This document shows positions 10,171 through 20,032 of a DNA stretch of 64,000 bases, in pieces. Both the position numbers and the translations under genes were made by a program. This DNA comes from Sepioteuthis lessoniana (lineage: Eukaryota; Mollusca; Cephalopoda; Myopsida; Loliginidae), in the NCBI GenBank assembly GCA_963585895.1, contig OY757924.1:58923440-58987439 (forward strand), read 5' to 3'. Each line of letters opens with the position of its first letter. The stretch's first letter is position 1. The notes below the pieces were generated by a model. It was not told the DNA's origin, made no database searches, and saw nothing but the letters and a program-made list of their open reading frames with translations.

Positions 10171-10321
10171 ACTACCGCGTACACATGGGAAGCAGCATGA
10201 TGTACGTGTGAGTCTTGCGGCTTAACGCTCAAGATTGTCAGTTCGATCGGGGGACTACTGCTGCTCATCTATAAGAGTGGCTTCTATAGATGAGAACAAA
10301 AACAGCCATCGAAAGATAACC
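10054..10321 (+). other. 5' region of the RTE LINE
   Basis: Holds a long T-tract (about 10143-10170) and then a transition to GC-richer sequence that leads into the RTE ORF without stops from 10235. A GTTCGATCGGG box-B-like motif lies at 10241-10251, preceded by CGGCTTAACGCTC. This might be an internal RNA polymerase III-like promoter, but the box-A match is poor. The exact 5' end of the RTE cannot be fixed because no target-site duplication was found. Confidence 0.45.
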
Positions 10322-13300
10322 ATGACTCGTACTCAAACCAGATCCACAAACCGCATCGCTCTTCGCGCGGGTAAAAAAGGGGCGCGTCCTGCTGAGGTTG
10401 GAGCCCTGGCCTTAGTGTTCGAAAAATCAGCTACAGAGCTCAAACAAAAACTACTAAAATGCAAACAAACAATACAGATAGCGACATTTAACGTGAGAAC
10501 CCTAAATAGAATAGGTCAACTATCAGAGCTAACTGCATCAGCCGTAGAACATAAGATAGATATAATTTGCATACAAGAGCACCGATACACGCACACCGAA
10601 GATATCAAGTATCACGAAACTGGTAATGGATGGATGCTGGTGACTGTATCGGCATGGAAAAACTCGGTCAATGCATCGGTAGGAGGGGTGGGAATACTTC
10701 TAGGACCAAGAGCGTTAAAAACACTGAACAGCATTGAGAGAATACAACCTAGGATGATGGCCGCAACGTTTAATTGCAACCCCAAAGCAACAATTATCTC
10801 CTGCTACAGCCCTACCAATGTTAGCGAAGACAACGAAATAGCCACCTTCTACGAAGATCTATCCTCCCTAGTACGTAGCATTCTGAAACACAACCTGCTA
10901 CTCATTGGCGGAGATATGAATGCACAAATCGGGAAAAACAGACACAACAAATACAGCCTACACTGCGCGTCTAACAGGAATGGACAGCATTTAATAGATT
11001 TCATGATAGAAAATAGATTAACATGCCTCAATACAAACTTTCAAAAAAGGGAGGGGAAATTATGGACCTACACATACGCGAATAAGAGTAAAGCACAGAT
11101 AGACTACGTCCTTATAAACAGGAAATGGAAAAACAGTGCGATGAATTGCGAGGCATACTCCTCTTTCGAGGGTGTGTCCTCCGATCATCGAATAGTTACA
11201 GCCAAAGTACGACTAAGCCTAAGAAAAAACGCCACACGTAAAGCGACGACCAAGCACTATGACTGGGCCCTACTCAACAACAGAGATATTAGAGATAAGT
11301 ATGCATTAGAATTAAGAAACAGATTCGAAGCACTACAAGAGAAGGCAGAAATAGGCACCCCAAATGACGAATATGAGAATTTTGTAGAAGCACACCTGGA
11401 GGCGGCAGAAAAGTGTATTCCAACAAAGCCTAGAACTAAATATAGAGTCCCCTGGGAAACGCTAGCGGTCAGAGAAAAACGTGCACTTGTGAAGACTGCC
11501 TCCAAAAGCTATCGAAAGAACCCAACAAACACAAATGCACGAAAACTAGAAAAGGCACAACATCAATTAACAGGAATATACCTAAAAGAACAGGCAGAAT
11601 ACGTACAAAATCAGATAGATAAGATCAGAGACTCGGTGGAAGATAGGCAATCCAGGATAGCCTGGCAATCAATAAACGAAGTAAGTGGAAGGAAGAGCAC
11701 AGCCAAAGCAAAATTGAAAGCTGCAAGCCAACAAGAAAGAGTAAAACTGTGGGAACAGCATTTCAAAAATCTACTAGGAAACCCACCGGAAATAACGGAT
11801 GAACCGATCACCAGAATTATTAGTAAGCAATTAGACGTAAAACTAGGTCCTTTCACCAAAGAAGAACTAGACTCGGTTCTCAGTAGAATTAAAAATAGGA
11901 AAGCGGCGGGGCTAGACGAGATCCCCCCAGAAGTGTGGAAGACGAGACAATTCGACGATATACTGCTCCGGCAATGCAACGCAGTCTATAGTCAAAATAG
12001 GATAGAACGATGGACGAAGGGATGCATCCTTCCATTCCCTAAAAAAGGCGACCTCGGACTAGCCAGGAACTACCGAGGGATAACACTTACATCCATAGCA
12101 GCCAAAATCTACAATGCCCTACTACGAAACCGCATAGAACCCAAAATAGACAACATCCTTAGGAAAAACCAAAATGGCTTCCGGAGAAATAGATCCACGA
12201 CCTCACAAATACTGACCATCCGTAGAATCCTGGAAGGCGTTCGGGCAAAAAACTTACAGGCGACATTACTATTTGTCGACTTTACCAAGGCATTCGATTC
12301 CATACACAGAGGGAAGATGGAGCAAATCCTACTAGCATACGGCCTACCAAAAGAAACCGTAGCAGCGATAATGATTCTCTACAGAAACACCAAAGTGAAA
12401 GTACGTTCACCAGATGGAGACACGGAATACTTCGACATAGTTGCAGGAGTACTACAAGGAGACACACTAGCCCCGTACCTCTTTATCATCTGTCTAGACT
12501 ATGTGCTTAGGACTTCGATCGACAAAATCAGAGAAAATGGCTTCCAGCTGACTAAGAGAAGAAGCAAAAGGTACCCCGCAAAAACAATCACGGACGCCGA
12601 CTACGCAGATGACTTGGCGTTACTAGCGAATACGCCTAATCAAGCAGAGACACTACTGCATAGTCTGGAACGAGCCGCAGCTGGCATTGGCCTCCATGTC
12701 AATGCAAACAAAACCGAATATATGTGCTACAACCAAACGGGCAACATTGCCACACTAGACGGAGCCTCTCTGAAACTAGTCAACAAATTCACCTACCTAG
12801 GAAGCAGCGTCTCATCAACCGAGAAAGACATCGACACACGACTGACGAAGGCATGGACAGCTATCGATAGGCTCTCGATCATATGGAAGTCGGACCTAAC
12901 GGATAAAATAAAACGAAGTTTCTTCCAGGCAGCGGTTGTGTCGATACTGCTATATGGATGCACCACATGGACGCTTACGAAGCGGCTGGAAAGGAGGCTG
13001 GACGGAAATTATACAAGAATGTTGAGAGCAGTATTAAACAAGTCCTGGAGACAACACCCCACGAGACTCCAACTATACGGACACTTGCCCCCCATTACAA
13101 AAACTATACAAGTTCGACGAACCAGACACGCAGGACACTGCTGGAGAAGCAAGGACGAGCTCATAAGCGATGTACTCCTGTGGACCCCCGCACATGGATG
13201 TGCAGGAGTGGGACGACCAGCACGAACCTACATACAGCAGCTGTGTGAGGACACGGGATGTAACCCTGAAGACCTACCGGAGGCGATGGATGATAGGGAG

Positions 13301-13348
13301 AAATGGCGGGAGACGGTCAGGGATATCCGCGCAGGCGGCGCGACATGA
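10322..13348 (+). CDS. RTE-type LINE endonuclease/reverse transcriptase, intact
   Basis: A 1008-residue ORF. I chose the ATG at 10322 (ACCATGA context) because the open frame upstream to 10235 contains no ATG. It has an AP-type endonuclease at residues about 51-296 with N57 (TFNVRT), E86 (IQEHR), D198 and N200 (GDMNA), D261 (QIDYVL) and D288-H289 (SDH). The reverse transcriptase spans about 505-870: GITLTS, catalytic D653 (FVDFTKAFD), LQGDTLAP at 711-718 and the YADD box at 761-764. The C-terminal His/Cys-containing region (RTRHAGHCWRS, then GRPARTYIQQLCEDTGC) is shared with all truncated RTE copies here. The length equals the usual RTE ORF. There are no stops or frameshifts, so the copy is young. 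The stop codon TGA is the first unit of the (TGA)n tail. Confidence 0.92.
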   Translation: MTRTQTRSTNRIALRAGKKGARPAEVGALALVFEKSATELKQKLLKCKQTIQIATFNVRTLNRIGQLSELTASAVEHKIDIICIQEHRYTHTEDIKYHETGNGWMLVTVSAWKNSVNASVGGVGILLGPRALKTLNSIERIQPRMMAATFNCNPKATIISCYSPTNVSEDNEIATFYEDLSSLVRSILKHNLLLIGGDMNAQIGKNRHNKYSLHCASNRNGQHLIDFMIENRLTCLNTNFQKREGKLWTYTYANKSKAQIDYVLINRKWKNSAMNCEAYSSFEGVSSDHRIVTAKVRLSLRKNATRKATTKHYDWALLNNRDIRDKYALELRNRFEALQEKAEIGTPNDEYENFVEAHLEAAEKCIPTKPRTKYRVPWETLAVREKRALVKTASKSYRKNPTNTNARKLEKAQHQLTGIYLKEQAEYVQNQIDKIRDSVEDRQSRIAWQSINEVSGRKSTAKAKLKAASQQERVKLWEQHFKNLLGNPPEITDEPITRIISKQLDVKLGPFTKEELDSVLSRIKNRKAAGLDEIPPEVWKTRQFDDILLRQCNAVYSQNRIERWTKGCILPFPKKGDLGLARNYRGITLTSIAAKIYNALLRNRIEPKIDNILRKNQNGFRRNRSTTSQILTIRRILEGVRAKNLQATLLFVDFTKAFDSIHRGKMEQILLAYGLPKETVAAIMILYRNTKVKVRSPDGDTEYFDIVAGVLQGDTLAPYLFIICLDYVLRTSIDKIRENGFQLTKRRSKRYPAKTITDADYADDLALLANTPNQAETLLHSLERAAAGIGLHVNANKTEYMCYNQTGNIATLDGASLKLVNKFTYLGSSVSSTEKDIDTRLTKAWTAIDRLSIIWKSDLTDKIKRSFFQAAVVSILLYGCTTWTLTKRLERRLDGNYTRMLRAVLNKSWRQHPTRLQLYGHLPPITKTIQVRRTRHAGHCWRSKDELISDVLLWTPAHGCAGVGRPARTYIQQLCEDTGCNPEDLPEAMDDREKWRETVRDIRAGGAT

Positions 13349-13362
13349 TGATGATGATGATT
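13344..13362 (+). repeat. (TGA)n 3' tail of the RTE element
   Basis: ACATGATGATGATGATGA directly follows the last coding triplet and includes the stop codon. All other RTE copies in the window end in the same GACATGATGATG tail, so this is the 3' terminus of the element. Confidence 0.85.
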
Positions 13363-13460
13363 ATAGGGGAAATAGATTTGTTTAAAAATATTCTAATTTG
13401 ACGGGAAAGAAAAGAAAAGAAAAATAAAAAATTATAAACGCCCCCTTGTATATACATTTA

Positions 13461-13983
13461 GTAAAGTTGGTGACCGTATTCTGGGGCGACCGGAGGCTCC
13501 CTTTTCAATTGCTATTACACCGAGATGTCCGTGGTGTAATGGTTATCGTCGCAGGATATGGACACGGCGAGTTCAAATCCTGGACCTGACTGATTGCATT
13601 TCACATAGCACTAATACCCTTGGGAAAGGTATGAATCCAAATATTCTCCCTCCAATATGGGTAAATAGTAGGGCAGACTAGGTTCTTCAGCCTTGGTGAG
13701 GCAACTAGTCTAGGAGAAGGAAAACTCTGAATTCAAACCTGTTAAACTCCGCTTAAAAATTGACCTTGTGTCATATCCTGCCAAACGGAGGGGTTGGTAA
13801 ATATGATTACACCGAAATGTAGGGGATGGTGTTATTCCTTTCCTTGGATTGATCCACTTTACATTTGATACGTACCTTATAATTCTTAGTATTAAGCAAG
13901 GAAGTATCACGTATCATTTTTTGAGTCTTTGGTATAACTCGACCTGGGATTGAACGCCGGCAAGCGCTCTACCCACTAAAACA
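13461..13983 (-). mobile_element. SINE A, reverse, split by SINE B
   Basis: Two parts (13461-13528 and 13806-13983) form one reverse SINE A. The 3' end (GGTGACCG...GGAGGCTCCC) is at the left, and the tRNA-like head (GGGATTGAACGCC in reverse) is at the right. They are separated by a SINE B flanked by a 15-bp duplication of the SINE A body. Confidence 0.8.
13529..13805 (+). mobile_element. SINE B (tRNA-derived), forward
   Basis: A 277-bp retroposon inside SINE A. Its tRNA-like head has box A GTGGTGTAATGGTTATCG and box B GAGTTCAAATCC. The body includes CCCTTGGGAAAGGTATGAAT, CTTCAGCCTTGGTGAGGCAA and GGAAAACTCTGAATTCAAAC, and it ends in GAGGGGTTGGTAAATATG. It is flanked by ATTACACCGARATGT at 13514-13528 and 13806-13820, a 15-bp target-site duplication with one mismatch. 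This copy defines the length and ends of SINE B. Confidence 0.9.
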
Positions 13984-14058
<75 letters not shown>

Positions 14059-14085
14059 TAGATATATGTATATATATATATGGTA
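13984..14085 (+). repeat. Compound (CA)n(TA)n microsatellite
   Basis: About 30 bases of CA repeats run into TA repeats, with a short TAGATAGA interruption. Similar CA-to-TA compound tracts occur at 16803-16841 and 24394-24477. Confidence 0.95.
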
Positions 14086-14129
14086 TTCAAAAATTGATAC
14101 TACAATAGAAGTACTAAGTGTCTCACAAA

Positions 14130-14370
14130 TATTGATATAATTTCATTATCATATGTGTTCAAAACATTTCGTTCAAAAGTTCTTAGATTTAAACAGCGTG
14201 TATTGCATCAGCTTTAAATTGCATATTTAATGTTTAAATATCCTTATTTTTCCATTGAATTTCTTTGAAAAAAATGAATATAGAATTTTAAAACATTTCA
14301 ACTTATGTTATTAAAGTCTGAAATAATTTGATTGAGCATAGATCAAGTTATCAAATTATGAAATTAAGTA
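14130..14370 (+). repeat. MITE-like family F, decayed copy
   Basis: The ends are imperfect inverted repeats (ATAATTTCATTATCATATG at left; GATCAAGTTATCAAATTATG at right). The left half matches the MITE at 24817-25108 (TTCGTTCAAAAGTTCTTAGA versus TCGTTCAAATGTTCTCAGA). It is strongly diverged. Confidence 0.45.
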
Positions 14371-14485
14371 ATTTTTCTTGCTCATCGCCAAATTTAAACA
14401 GTGAATCGTGAGATTTTATCCTATTTTATTATTATCCTATCTGAAATATGAAATAGATTGTGATATGGCCCTGCATTGTCGTGTA

Positions 14486-15506
14486 TCAACATCGCTCTTG
14501 CCTGGTCATGTTGACTGTATCCAGTGTCTGAAAATAGCTGATGTTTTTTGATAGTCGGCCAGAACAGGTATGTCTATATGTAGGGATCCAGAAAAGAACG
14601 TCTCTAACGAATTCAACTTTGCTTCTCCAGCAATGCCCCGGATGTCTTGTTCGTCTTACTTTAATGGGTTTTGTGATGGGAGGTAGGTGGCCGTACAACT
14701 GCTGTATTGTCGGATGCTGCTTCTCGGATTTGAACGTAGGATTCGGGCAATTTCCCCATCTAGCTTTTTCTCCATTATTTTTGTGAGGGTCCAGTCAGTG
14801 AATCCTTATAATACTATTGACACTTCCAAAGCTTGGAAAAAATACTGTTTTTGTTGGAGAGATCAAATTCCCATATAATCGGTAACCTATCAATAGTATT
14901 TCACACTTTCACTAATCATATGATGACTTCGATTTCAGTAGATGAGATATTGCTACCGATGTATCTGAACTTGTCTACTAATTTTAGACTCTTGATACTT
15001 AGAGTGGAGGAGGCTCCTTCTCGTTTAAAGCATATGGACTTTTATTTGTGTTCAGGTAGATGCCAAAAATTCTTGCTGGTTCCTTCATATTATGCATCTA
15101 GGTTTCGGTTTTGTTTGGTGTATTTGTAAGAAGCAATGGATCATCTGCGTAGTCTGCGTCTATCAAAGTTTTTATAGGGTATCGTCTGCCTCTTGCTTTT
15201 TAGTGTAAAGTTATTTTCTTTTATTTAATCTGTTGACGTTAGAAGTACATAGTCTTGGCAATTATAAACCTACATGGCGTCAATGGGTCAATTTGCAAGA
15301 TTCTAGCGACGATGACGAAAAAGACGGTGTCAGCTTCAGGTGAGCGAGCCATTGCTTTCGTGTTTTAGTAGAGCAACATTATAGCATTAACAGTGTCTTT
15401 GGGGAGAATATATGTTTGTAGTATTTGCTCCATCTTACCTCTTTGTATGGAGTCAAATGCTTTGGAGAAATCTCGGAATAATACTGTTGTTTTCATGCCT
15501 AGAGCA

Positions 15507-15510
<4 letters not shown>
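14486..15510 (-). pseudogene. Decayed RTE LINE copy, reverse
   Basis: On the minus strand, fragments in order match the intact RTE: the reverse-transcriptase FDSIQRGKMEQIL block near 15420-15460, the A(D/T)DYADDPLL-like block near 15140-15170, the thumb region near 14930-14990, and the C-terminal HLPPITK...VRRTRHPGHCWRS block (nt 14500-14690). Numerous stops and frameshifts show it is old and of a different subfamily. The 5' truncation point abuts a (TA)n tract at 15510-15550. Confidence 0.75.
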
Positions 15511-15553
<43 letters not shown>

Positions 15554-15877
15554 AGATTGATCAAATAGCTGAATAACGACATCATCGCAGCAGGGAAAAC
15601 ATAAGCAAAGTGGCCTCCCAATTTTAAAGGAAAGCTTCCGCAGTCATCAAAGAAGCCAAGCTCTGGTTGGCCGTTGCCAAAATTTAAAAGTGATACCCAT
15701 AAATAGAGCCATTTCAGCCATTTTTAGCCTTGTGTGAAAGATACGCAGTTTAGATGCCGGGATGGGGGTTGGCGTAACATTTAGACGAGGGGGTCTGATG
15801 TTGCAAAACTAGAAACTCTTCGTGAACTCAAAGGAAACACCACTGATGACACATCCCAAAGCATCAATAAGGATGTG

Positions 15878-15919
<42 letters not shown>

Positions 15920-16470
15920 GTGTGGGGGGCTTTGGGCAGCATTTCCTCGTTAAGATGTGTTTGATTAAACACTGTAGACATGTTTCGTGTACATACTTTT
16001 ATATAAATCCTTTTAATGGATGTTATAATTTCCAGTCGGAATTGGCTAATTTTATTGCGTAATTAACTAATTTCTGAGTACTTTTGGACCTATCTTGGGA
16101 CATTATCAGGGAGTGTATATTGCAGAATCAATACAAGCTTTGCCAATACATTAAAACTTTGAAAGAATTAGGACTTTATTGTTTATACTGGTGTTATGTT
16201 GTAGCGTTTGCTTTTTAAAAAATTGGATTTATGCATAGCAGCAGTAGCTAAAGGCATTTGGGTACATTAGTACGGGATTGAAAAATAATTTTTTTAAGGT
16301 TATGATTTTATTTCTAATGTGTAGGGCTTGAAAAATCTGTCATCTTTATTATTTTGTTGATCTAATATTGTGTTATCTGCAAAAATTCTCCAAAATTTAG
16401 TTGCAGGGCAAGAATGAATTTTTTAGGTGTTGGGCTGTTGGGTTTTGAGTTGGAAAGATGCATGGTGAGT
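15510..16470. other. Microsatellites and unassigned sequence
   Basis: (TA)n tracts at about 15510-15550 and 15878-15915. The rest has no recognised gene or element. ACACATCCCAAAGCATC (15848-15864) and GATGTGTAAT (15872 on) form a small imperfect hairpin next to the second (TA)n. Confidence 0.5.
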
Positions 16471-16487
16471 TACCTACACAAGGTAGT

Positions 16488-16775
16488 GGGGGTGTCCACG
16501 TGGTGTAATGGTTAAAGCGATGCACTGCGGAATCGTAGTACGCGAGTTCGTACTCCAGTCGCGCTATTACGTTCACTTTCGGGCAAACACCCTTGGGAAA
16601 GGTATGAACCCCCTTATTCTCCCTCCAGCTATGGGTAAATAGTAGGACGGACTAGGTTCTTCAGCCTTGGTGAGGCAACTAGTCTAGGAGAAGGAAAACT
16701 CTGAATTCAAACCTGTTAAACTTTAAAAATTGACCTTGTGTCATATCCTGCCCGAGCGGAGGGGTTGGTAAATAG
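16488..16775 (+). mobile_element. SINE B, forward, with 17-bp TSD
   Basis: Complete SINE B: head CACGTGGTGTAATGGTTAA and box-B-like GAGTTCGTACTCCAG, then the standard body and GGAGGGGTTGGTAAATAG end. TACCTACACAAGGTAGT is perfectly duplicated at 16471-16487 and 16776-16792. The perfect duplication implies a recent insertion. The head has a different tRNA-like sequence from the 13.5 kb copy (AGTACGCGAGTTCGTACTCC). Confidence 0.92.
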
Positions 16776-16792
16776 TACCTACACAAGGTAGT

Positions 16793-16805
16793 TGTTGGTA
16801 AACAA

Positions 16806-16846
<41 letters not shown>

Positions 16847-17426
16847 TTCAGATATATAATCTCCTAAAAGATATTTAAATTAATATATAACGTTTGTTTT
16901 TTGAATGACTCCAATCGAGAGGGAGGAATTGTTGATAACCAAATTAGACGTTTTAAATTTATTATGGTATGTAATTCTTTTTTTATTTGGATTAGTCGGG
17001 AATATGCTTCTTTGAGTCTACGTATTTAAAATAACATTTTCATCTAGTTTATGATTGTAGTGAATGTGGATGAAATAAAACAGTTAGATAAATACTTGTA
17101 TATTGGGTGGACTGGTGCAGTGTATATTTTGTTGGCTAAGATTTGTAAATGTACATTTAATTTGTTCATCAATAATGTAGCTTGGGAACCCGTTTTTGAT
17201 AAGAATTTGTTTCATGTTATTTAATTCTTTATAAAATATTATTTTGGTGGAGGAGATTCACGGGATATTAGGTTATAAATGATTGCTCTTTTATATCGGA
17301 AGGAGCATTCATTTTTAAAGTTGAGAGTACAGTAGTATATAGAGTTCAAACTCCACTGGCGATATTAAGTTAACTTTGCTTAATGCTTTTAGGAAAGTTA
17401 TTAACTCCATCATTTCCCTAGTTATT
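16793..17426. other. Microsatellite and AT-rich unassigned
   Basis: A (CA)n(TA)n tract at 16803-16841, then AT-rich sequence without a recognisable gene or element up to the start of the 88-bp satellite. Confidence 0.5.
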
Positions 17427-18000
17427 CGTTAAATAGTACCACTGTTGTTCTTCTACAAGGATGACTTTGGTATTAAATAACCCACAAAGATTGATATGCC
17501 ATTGAACAAAGAAACCTTAAATAGCACCACTACTGTTCTTCGACAATGATGGTTTTAGCATTAAATAACCCACAGAGATTGATATGCCATTGAACAAAGA
17601 AACCTTAAATAGCACCACTACTGTTCTTCGACAATGATGGCTTTGGCATTAAATAACCCACAAAGATTGATATGCCATTGAACAAAGAAACCTTAAATAG
17701 CACCACTACTGTTCTTCGACAATAATGGTTTTGGCATTAAATAACCCACAAAGATTGATATGCCGTCGAACAAAGAAACCTTAAATAGCACCACTGTTGT
17801 TCTTCGACAAAGATGGTTTTGGCATTAAATAACTGACAAAGATTGATATGCCACTGAACAAAGAAACCTTAAATAGCACCACTGTTGTTCTTCGACAAAG
17901 ATGGTTTTGGCATCAAATAACCCACAAAGATTGATATGCCATTGAAAAAAGAAACCTTAAATAGCACCACTGTTGTTCTTCGACAATGATAGTTTTGGTG
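17427..18000 (+). repeat. 88-bp tandem satellite
   Basis: The landmark CCTTAAATAGCACCAC begins at 17515, 17603, 17691, 17779, 17867 and 17955, so the period is exactly 88 bp with no length change across at least six units. Each unit holds GGCATTAAATAACCCACAAA and GATTGATATGCC, the terminal motif of family C. It also holds ACCACTACTGTTCTTCGACA, seen in the composite family D. The array therefore looks like a satellite amplified from the end of a mobile repeat. Confidence 0.95.
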
Positions 18001-18236
18001 TAAGATAAACACACTTGGGAATGATATGAACTCCTTTATTCTTCCAGCTACGTGCTAGCGATACCACTTATGTTCTTTTACGAGGAAGACTTTCGCATTA
18101 AACGACAATCTTGGGAACAATATGACCTCCCTTACTCTCCCAGTTATGCAATATATTGTACACCTGTTGTTCTACGACGATGGCTTTGGCAGTTAATACA
18201 CCATAAAGGTTGACCTCGCATTCCGAAAACAAACAA
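18001..18236 (+). repeat. Diverged family D units
   Basis: Two longer, diverged units follow the satellite. Each has CTTGGGAA(T/C)(G/A)ATATGA, CCCAGTTATG-like and GTTCT(T/A)(T/C)(T/G)ACGA motifs and then a TTAA(A/T)(C/A)(G/C) segment. These are composite units of SINE-B-like middle plus family C end, and probably show the ancestral, non-homogenised form of the 88-bp repeat. Confidence 0.6.
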
Positions 18237-19969
18237 GGTTTGGTTTGGTTTTGTGGTATATCAATCATTGTAGGTTATTCAATGCTAAATCCATTTTTAT
18301 ACATATAAACAGTTCGATTTTAAAACAATACACAGTTGAAATGTAAAAAATAGTTCTATTTCAAACAAACAGTTTACTCAACGAAATGAAAATGTTCTAA
18401 GTATTGCTAGGGATCTCTAATAATTCAATTAAACATCAGTATTCTATTTACACACAGTTAAATGTAAAAAAAAGTTCTTTTTCAAATGATTCAGTTTAAC
18501 ATAAGTACACAGTTTAGTTCTTGTTGAGCCATAAATATGAACTTATCAGGTGCTACAACTCTGGACCAGAGTGGACCTGGGAGCGATGGCAATAAAGGGG
18601 TACTCCGCATTCTCTAAGGCTCCAGCATTAATAGAGCCTCATCCTCAGATTGTCTAGTGCCAATACAGGACACTCGTTAGGGGAGTTTCACAGAGTTCTA
18701 CAGAGAGGCATTCGTTGTGTTCTACAGCCCCAGTCGACTGGGACACTCTCGTCGCGAGAGTCTTACCTCTCTGCAGGGATGCAGTTGATGTATTCTACAG
18801 CCCAGCCGACGGGGACCCTCTCGTTGCGGGAGTCTTACCCCTCTGCATGATGCAGTCGATGTATTCTACAGCGACAGCCAAATGGGCCACGCTCGTTGTG
18901 GATGGGGTCTTGATCCTCTGCAGAGATGCACTTGATGTATTCTACAGAACCATCCGACGGGGACACTCTCGTTGCGGGAGTCTTAACCCTCTGCATGATG
19001 CAGTCGATGTATTCTACAGCCACAGCCGAATGGGCCACGCTCGTTGTGGATGGGGTCTTGATCCTCTGCAGAAATGCACTTGATGTATTCGACAGCCCCA
19101 GCCGGGGGGGCACTCTCGTTGCGGGAGTCTTACCCCTCTGCGAGATACAGTCGATGTATTCTACAGCCCCAGCCGACAGGGCCAAACCGGACGAGAAACA
19201 AAACCATAACTCAGCGGCATTTTCGAGGTAACTGGTAATTTTCGCATAATACTATTTATATGACTTTTCTTTTATTTTTTAATCTAAAAGCTTTTATATT
19301 TATTAAACCGGGTATACTTAAATCAATTAATTTTTTTTAGCTATTTTGATCTGCTGATCTTAGAAGCGACATACACAAAAAGTTAATAGACGAAAGAAAT
19401 TGAAAGATACAAGTGAGAAATCGATTGCCTCCATGAATCAAACCCACCCTGTCAACAGGGTTTGTAGTAAACGTTGATTACAACTAAACAGCATCTGATA
19501 ATGGTTCAGTCGGCAGGGGCTGTAGCATACACCGACCTCTTCTTTGCAGATGGGTAGACTCCCCTAACGAGTGTCCTGGATATGAAACTAAACAATAGGA
19601 TGGTGAGGTTTCAGTAATGTTGGAGTTTTGGGGAATGCGGAGTACCCTTTCATTGCCATCGATCCCAGGTCCACTCTGGACTGGAGTGGTAGCATCTGAT
19701 AGAGTCCTATCTATGAGTTAAATAGAACTAAACTTTGAATTTGTGCTAAAATAAGTAGTTTGAAATAGAATAGTTTTGACATTTAAACAGCAAATTATGC
19801 TATACTGAATTGTTTGAAATAGAACTGTTTCTGACACTTAAACTGTGCACTTGTGCTAAACTGGAGTGTTTGAAATAGAACATATAATTTATTTGGCATT
19901 ATATAACTTATAATTTATTTGGCATTATATAACATTCAATTGCTGATATGCCACAAAACCAAACCAAAC
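18237..19969. mobile_element. Foldback-like palindromic element (family C)
   Basis: A 1.7-kb element with long inverted arms. The left end, GGTTTGGTTTTGTGGTATAT and on through about 18690, matches the reverse complement of about 19540-19969, which ends TGATATGCCACAAAACC. Matching internal landmarks are GAGTGGACCTGGGAGCGATG at left and CATCGATCCCAGGTCCACTC at right, and both arms share ACTCGTTAGGGGAGT. The outer arms contain degenerate ~55-bp subrepeats (GTTTGAAATAGAA). An expanded tandem array lies at 18721-19200 and a unique centre at about 19200-19500. There is no coding capacity. The structure resembles foldback transposons. Other copies and solo arms are at 25735, 27231, 33083, 41295, 42955, 47745, 51735 and 59894. 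Confidence 0.75.
18721..19200 (+). repeat. ~147-bp higher-order tandem repeat in foldback arm
   Basis: The landmark TCTACAG or TCGACAG occurs at 18721, 18794, 18865, 18941, 19013, 19089 and 19160. Spacings alternate at about 71-73 and 76 bp, and alternate units are more alike (147, 148, 148, 147 bp apart). One subunit carries CTCTCGTTGCGGGAGTCTTA and the other GGGCCACGCTCGTTGTGGAT. The right arm holds only one such unit, inverted, near 19505-19560. Confidence 0.9.
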
Positions 19970-20032
19970 TAAATCAAGCATTTGATAGTGGGGCTCCAGT
20001 CTTACCGCTAGTGTGAAATACACACCTAGTGA

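Noticed and set aside
13529..13600. Possible functional tRNA gene at SINE B heads
   Set aside because: Box A and box B are present, but no complete cloverleaf could be drawn, and the same sequence recurs with a SINE body and target-site duplications.
17427..18000. Regular 88-bp repeats as a CRISPR-like array
   Set aside because: Units are contiguous and similar along their whole length, with no unique spacers, in a eukaryotic transposon-rich context; it is a satellite.
18650..19231. Open frames with repeated Ser-Thr-Ala-Thr or Leu-Cys-Arg-Asp motifs
   Set aside because: They are translations of the ~147-bp tandem repeat in the foldback arm; overlapping open frames on both strands indicate repeat structure, not coding.
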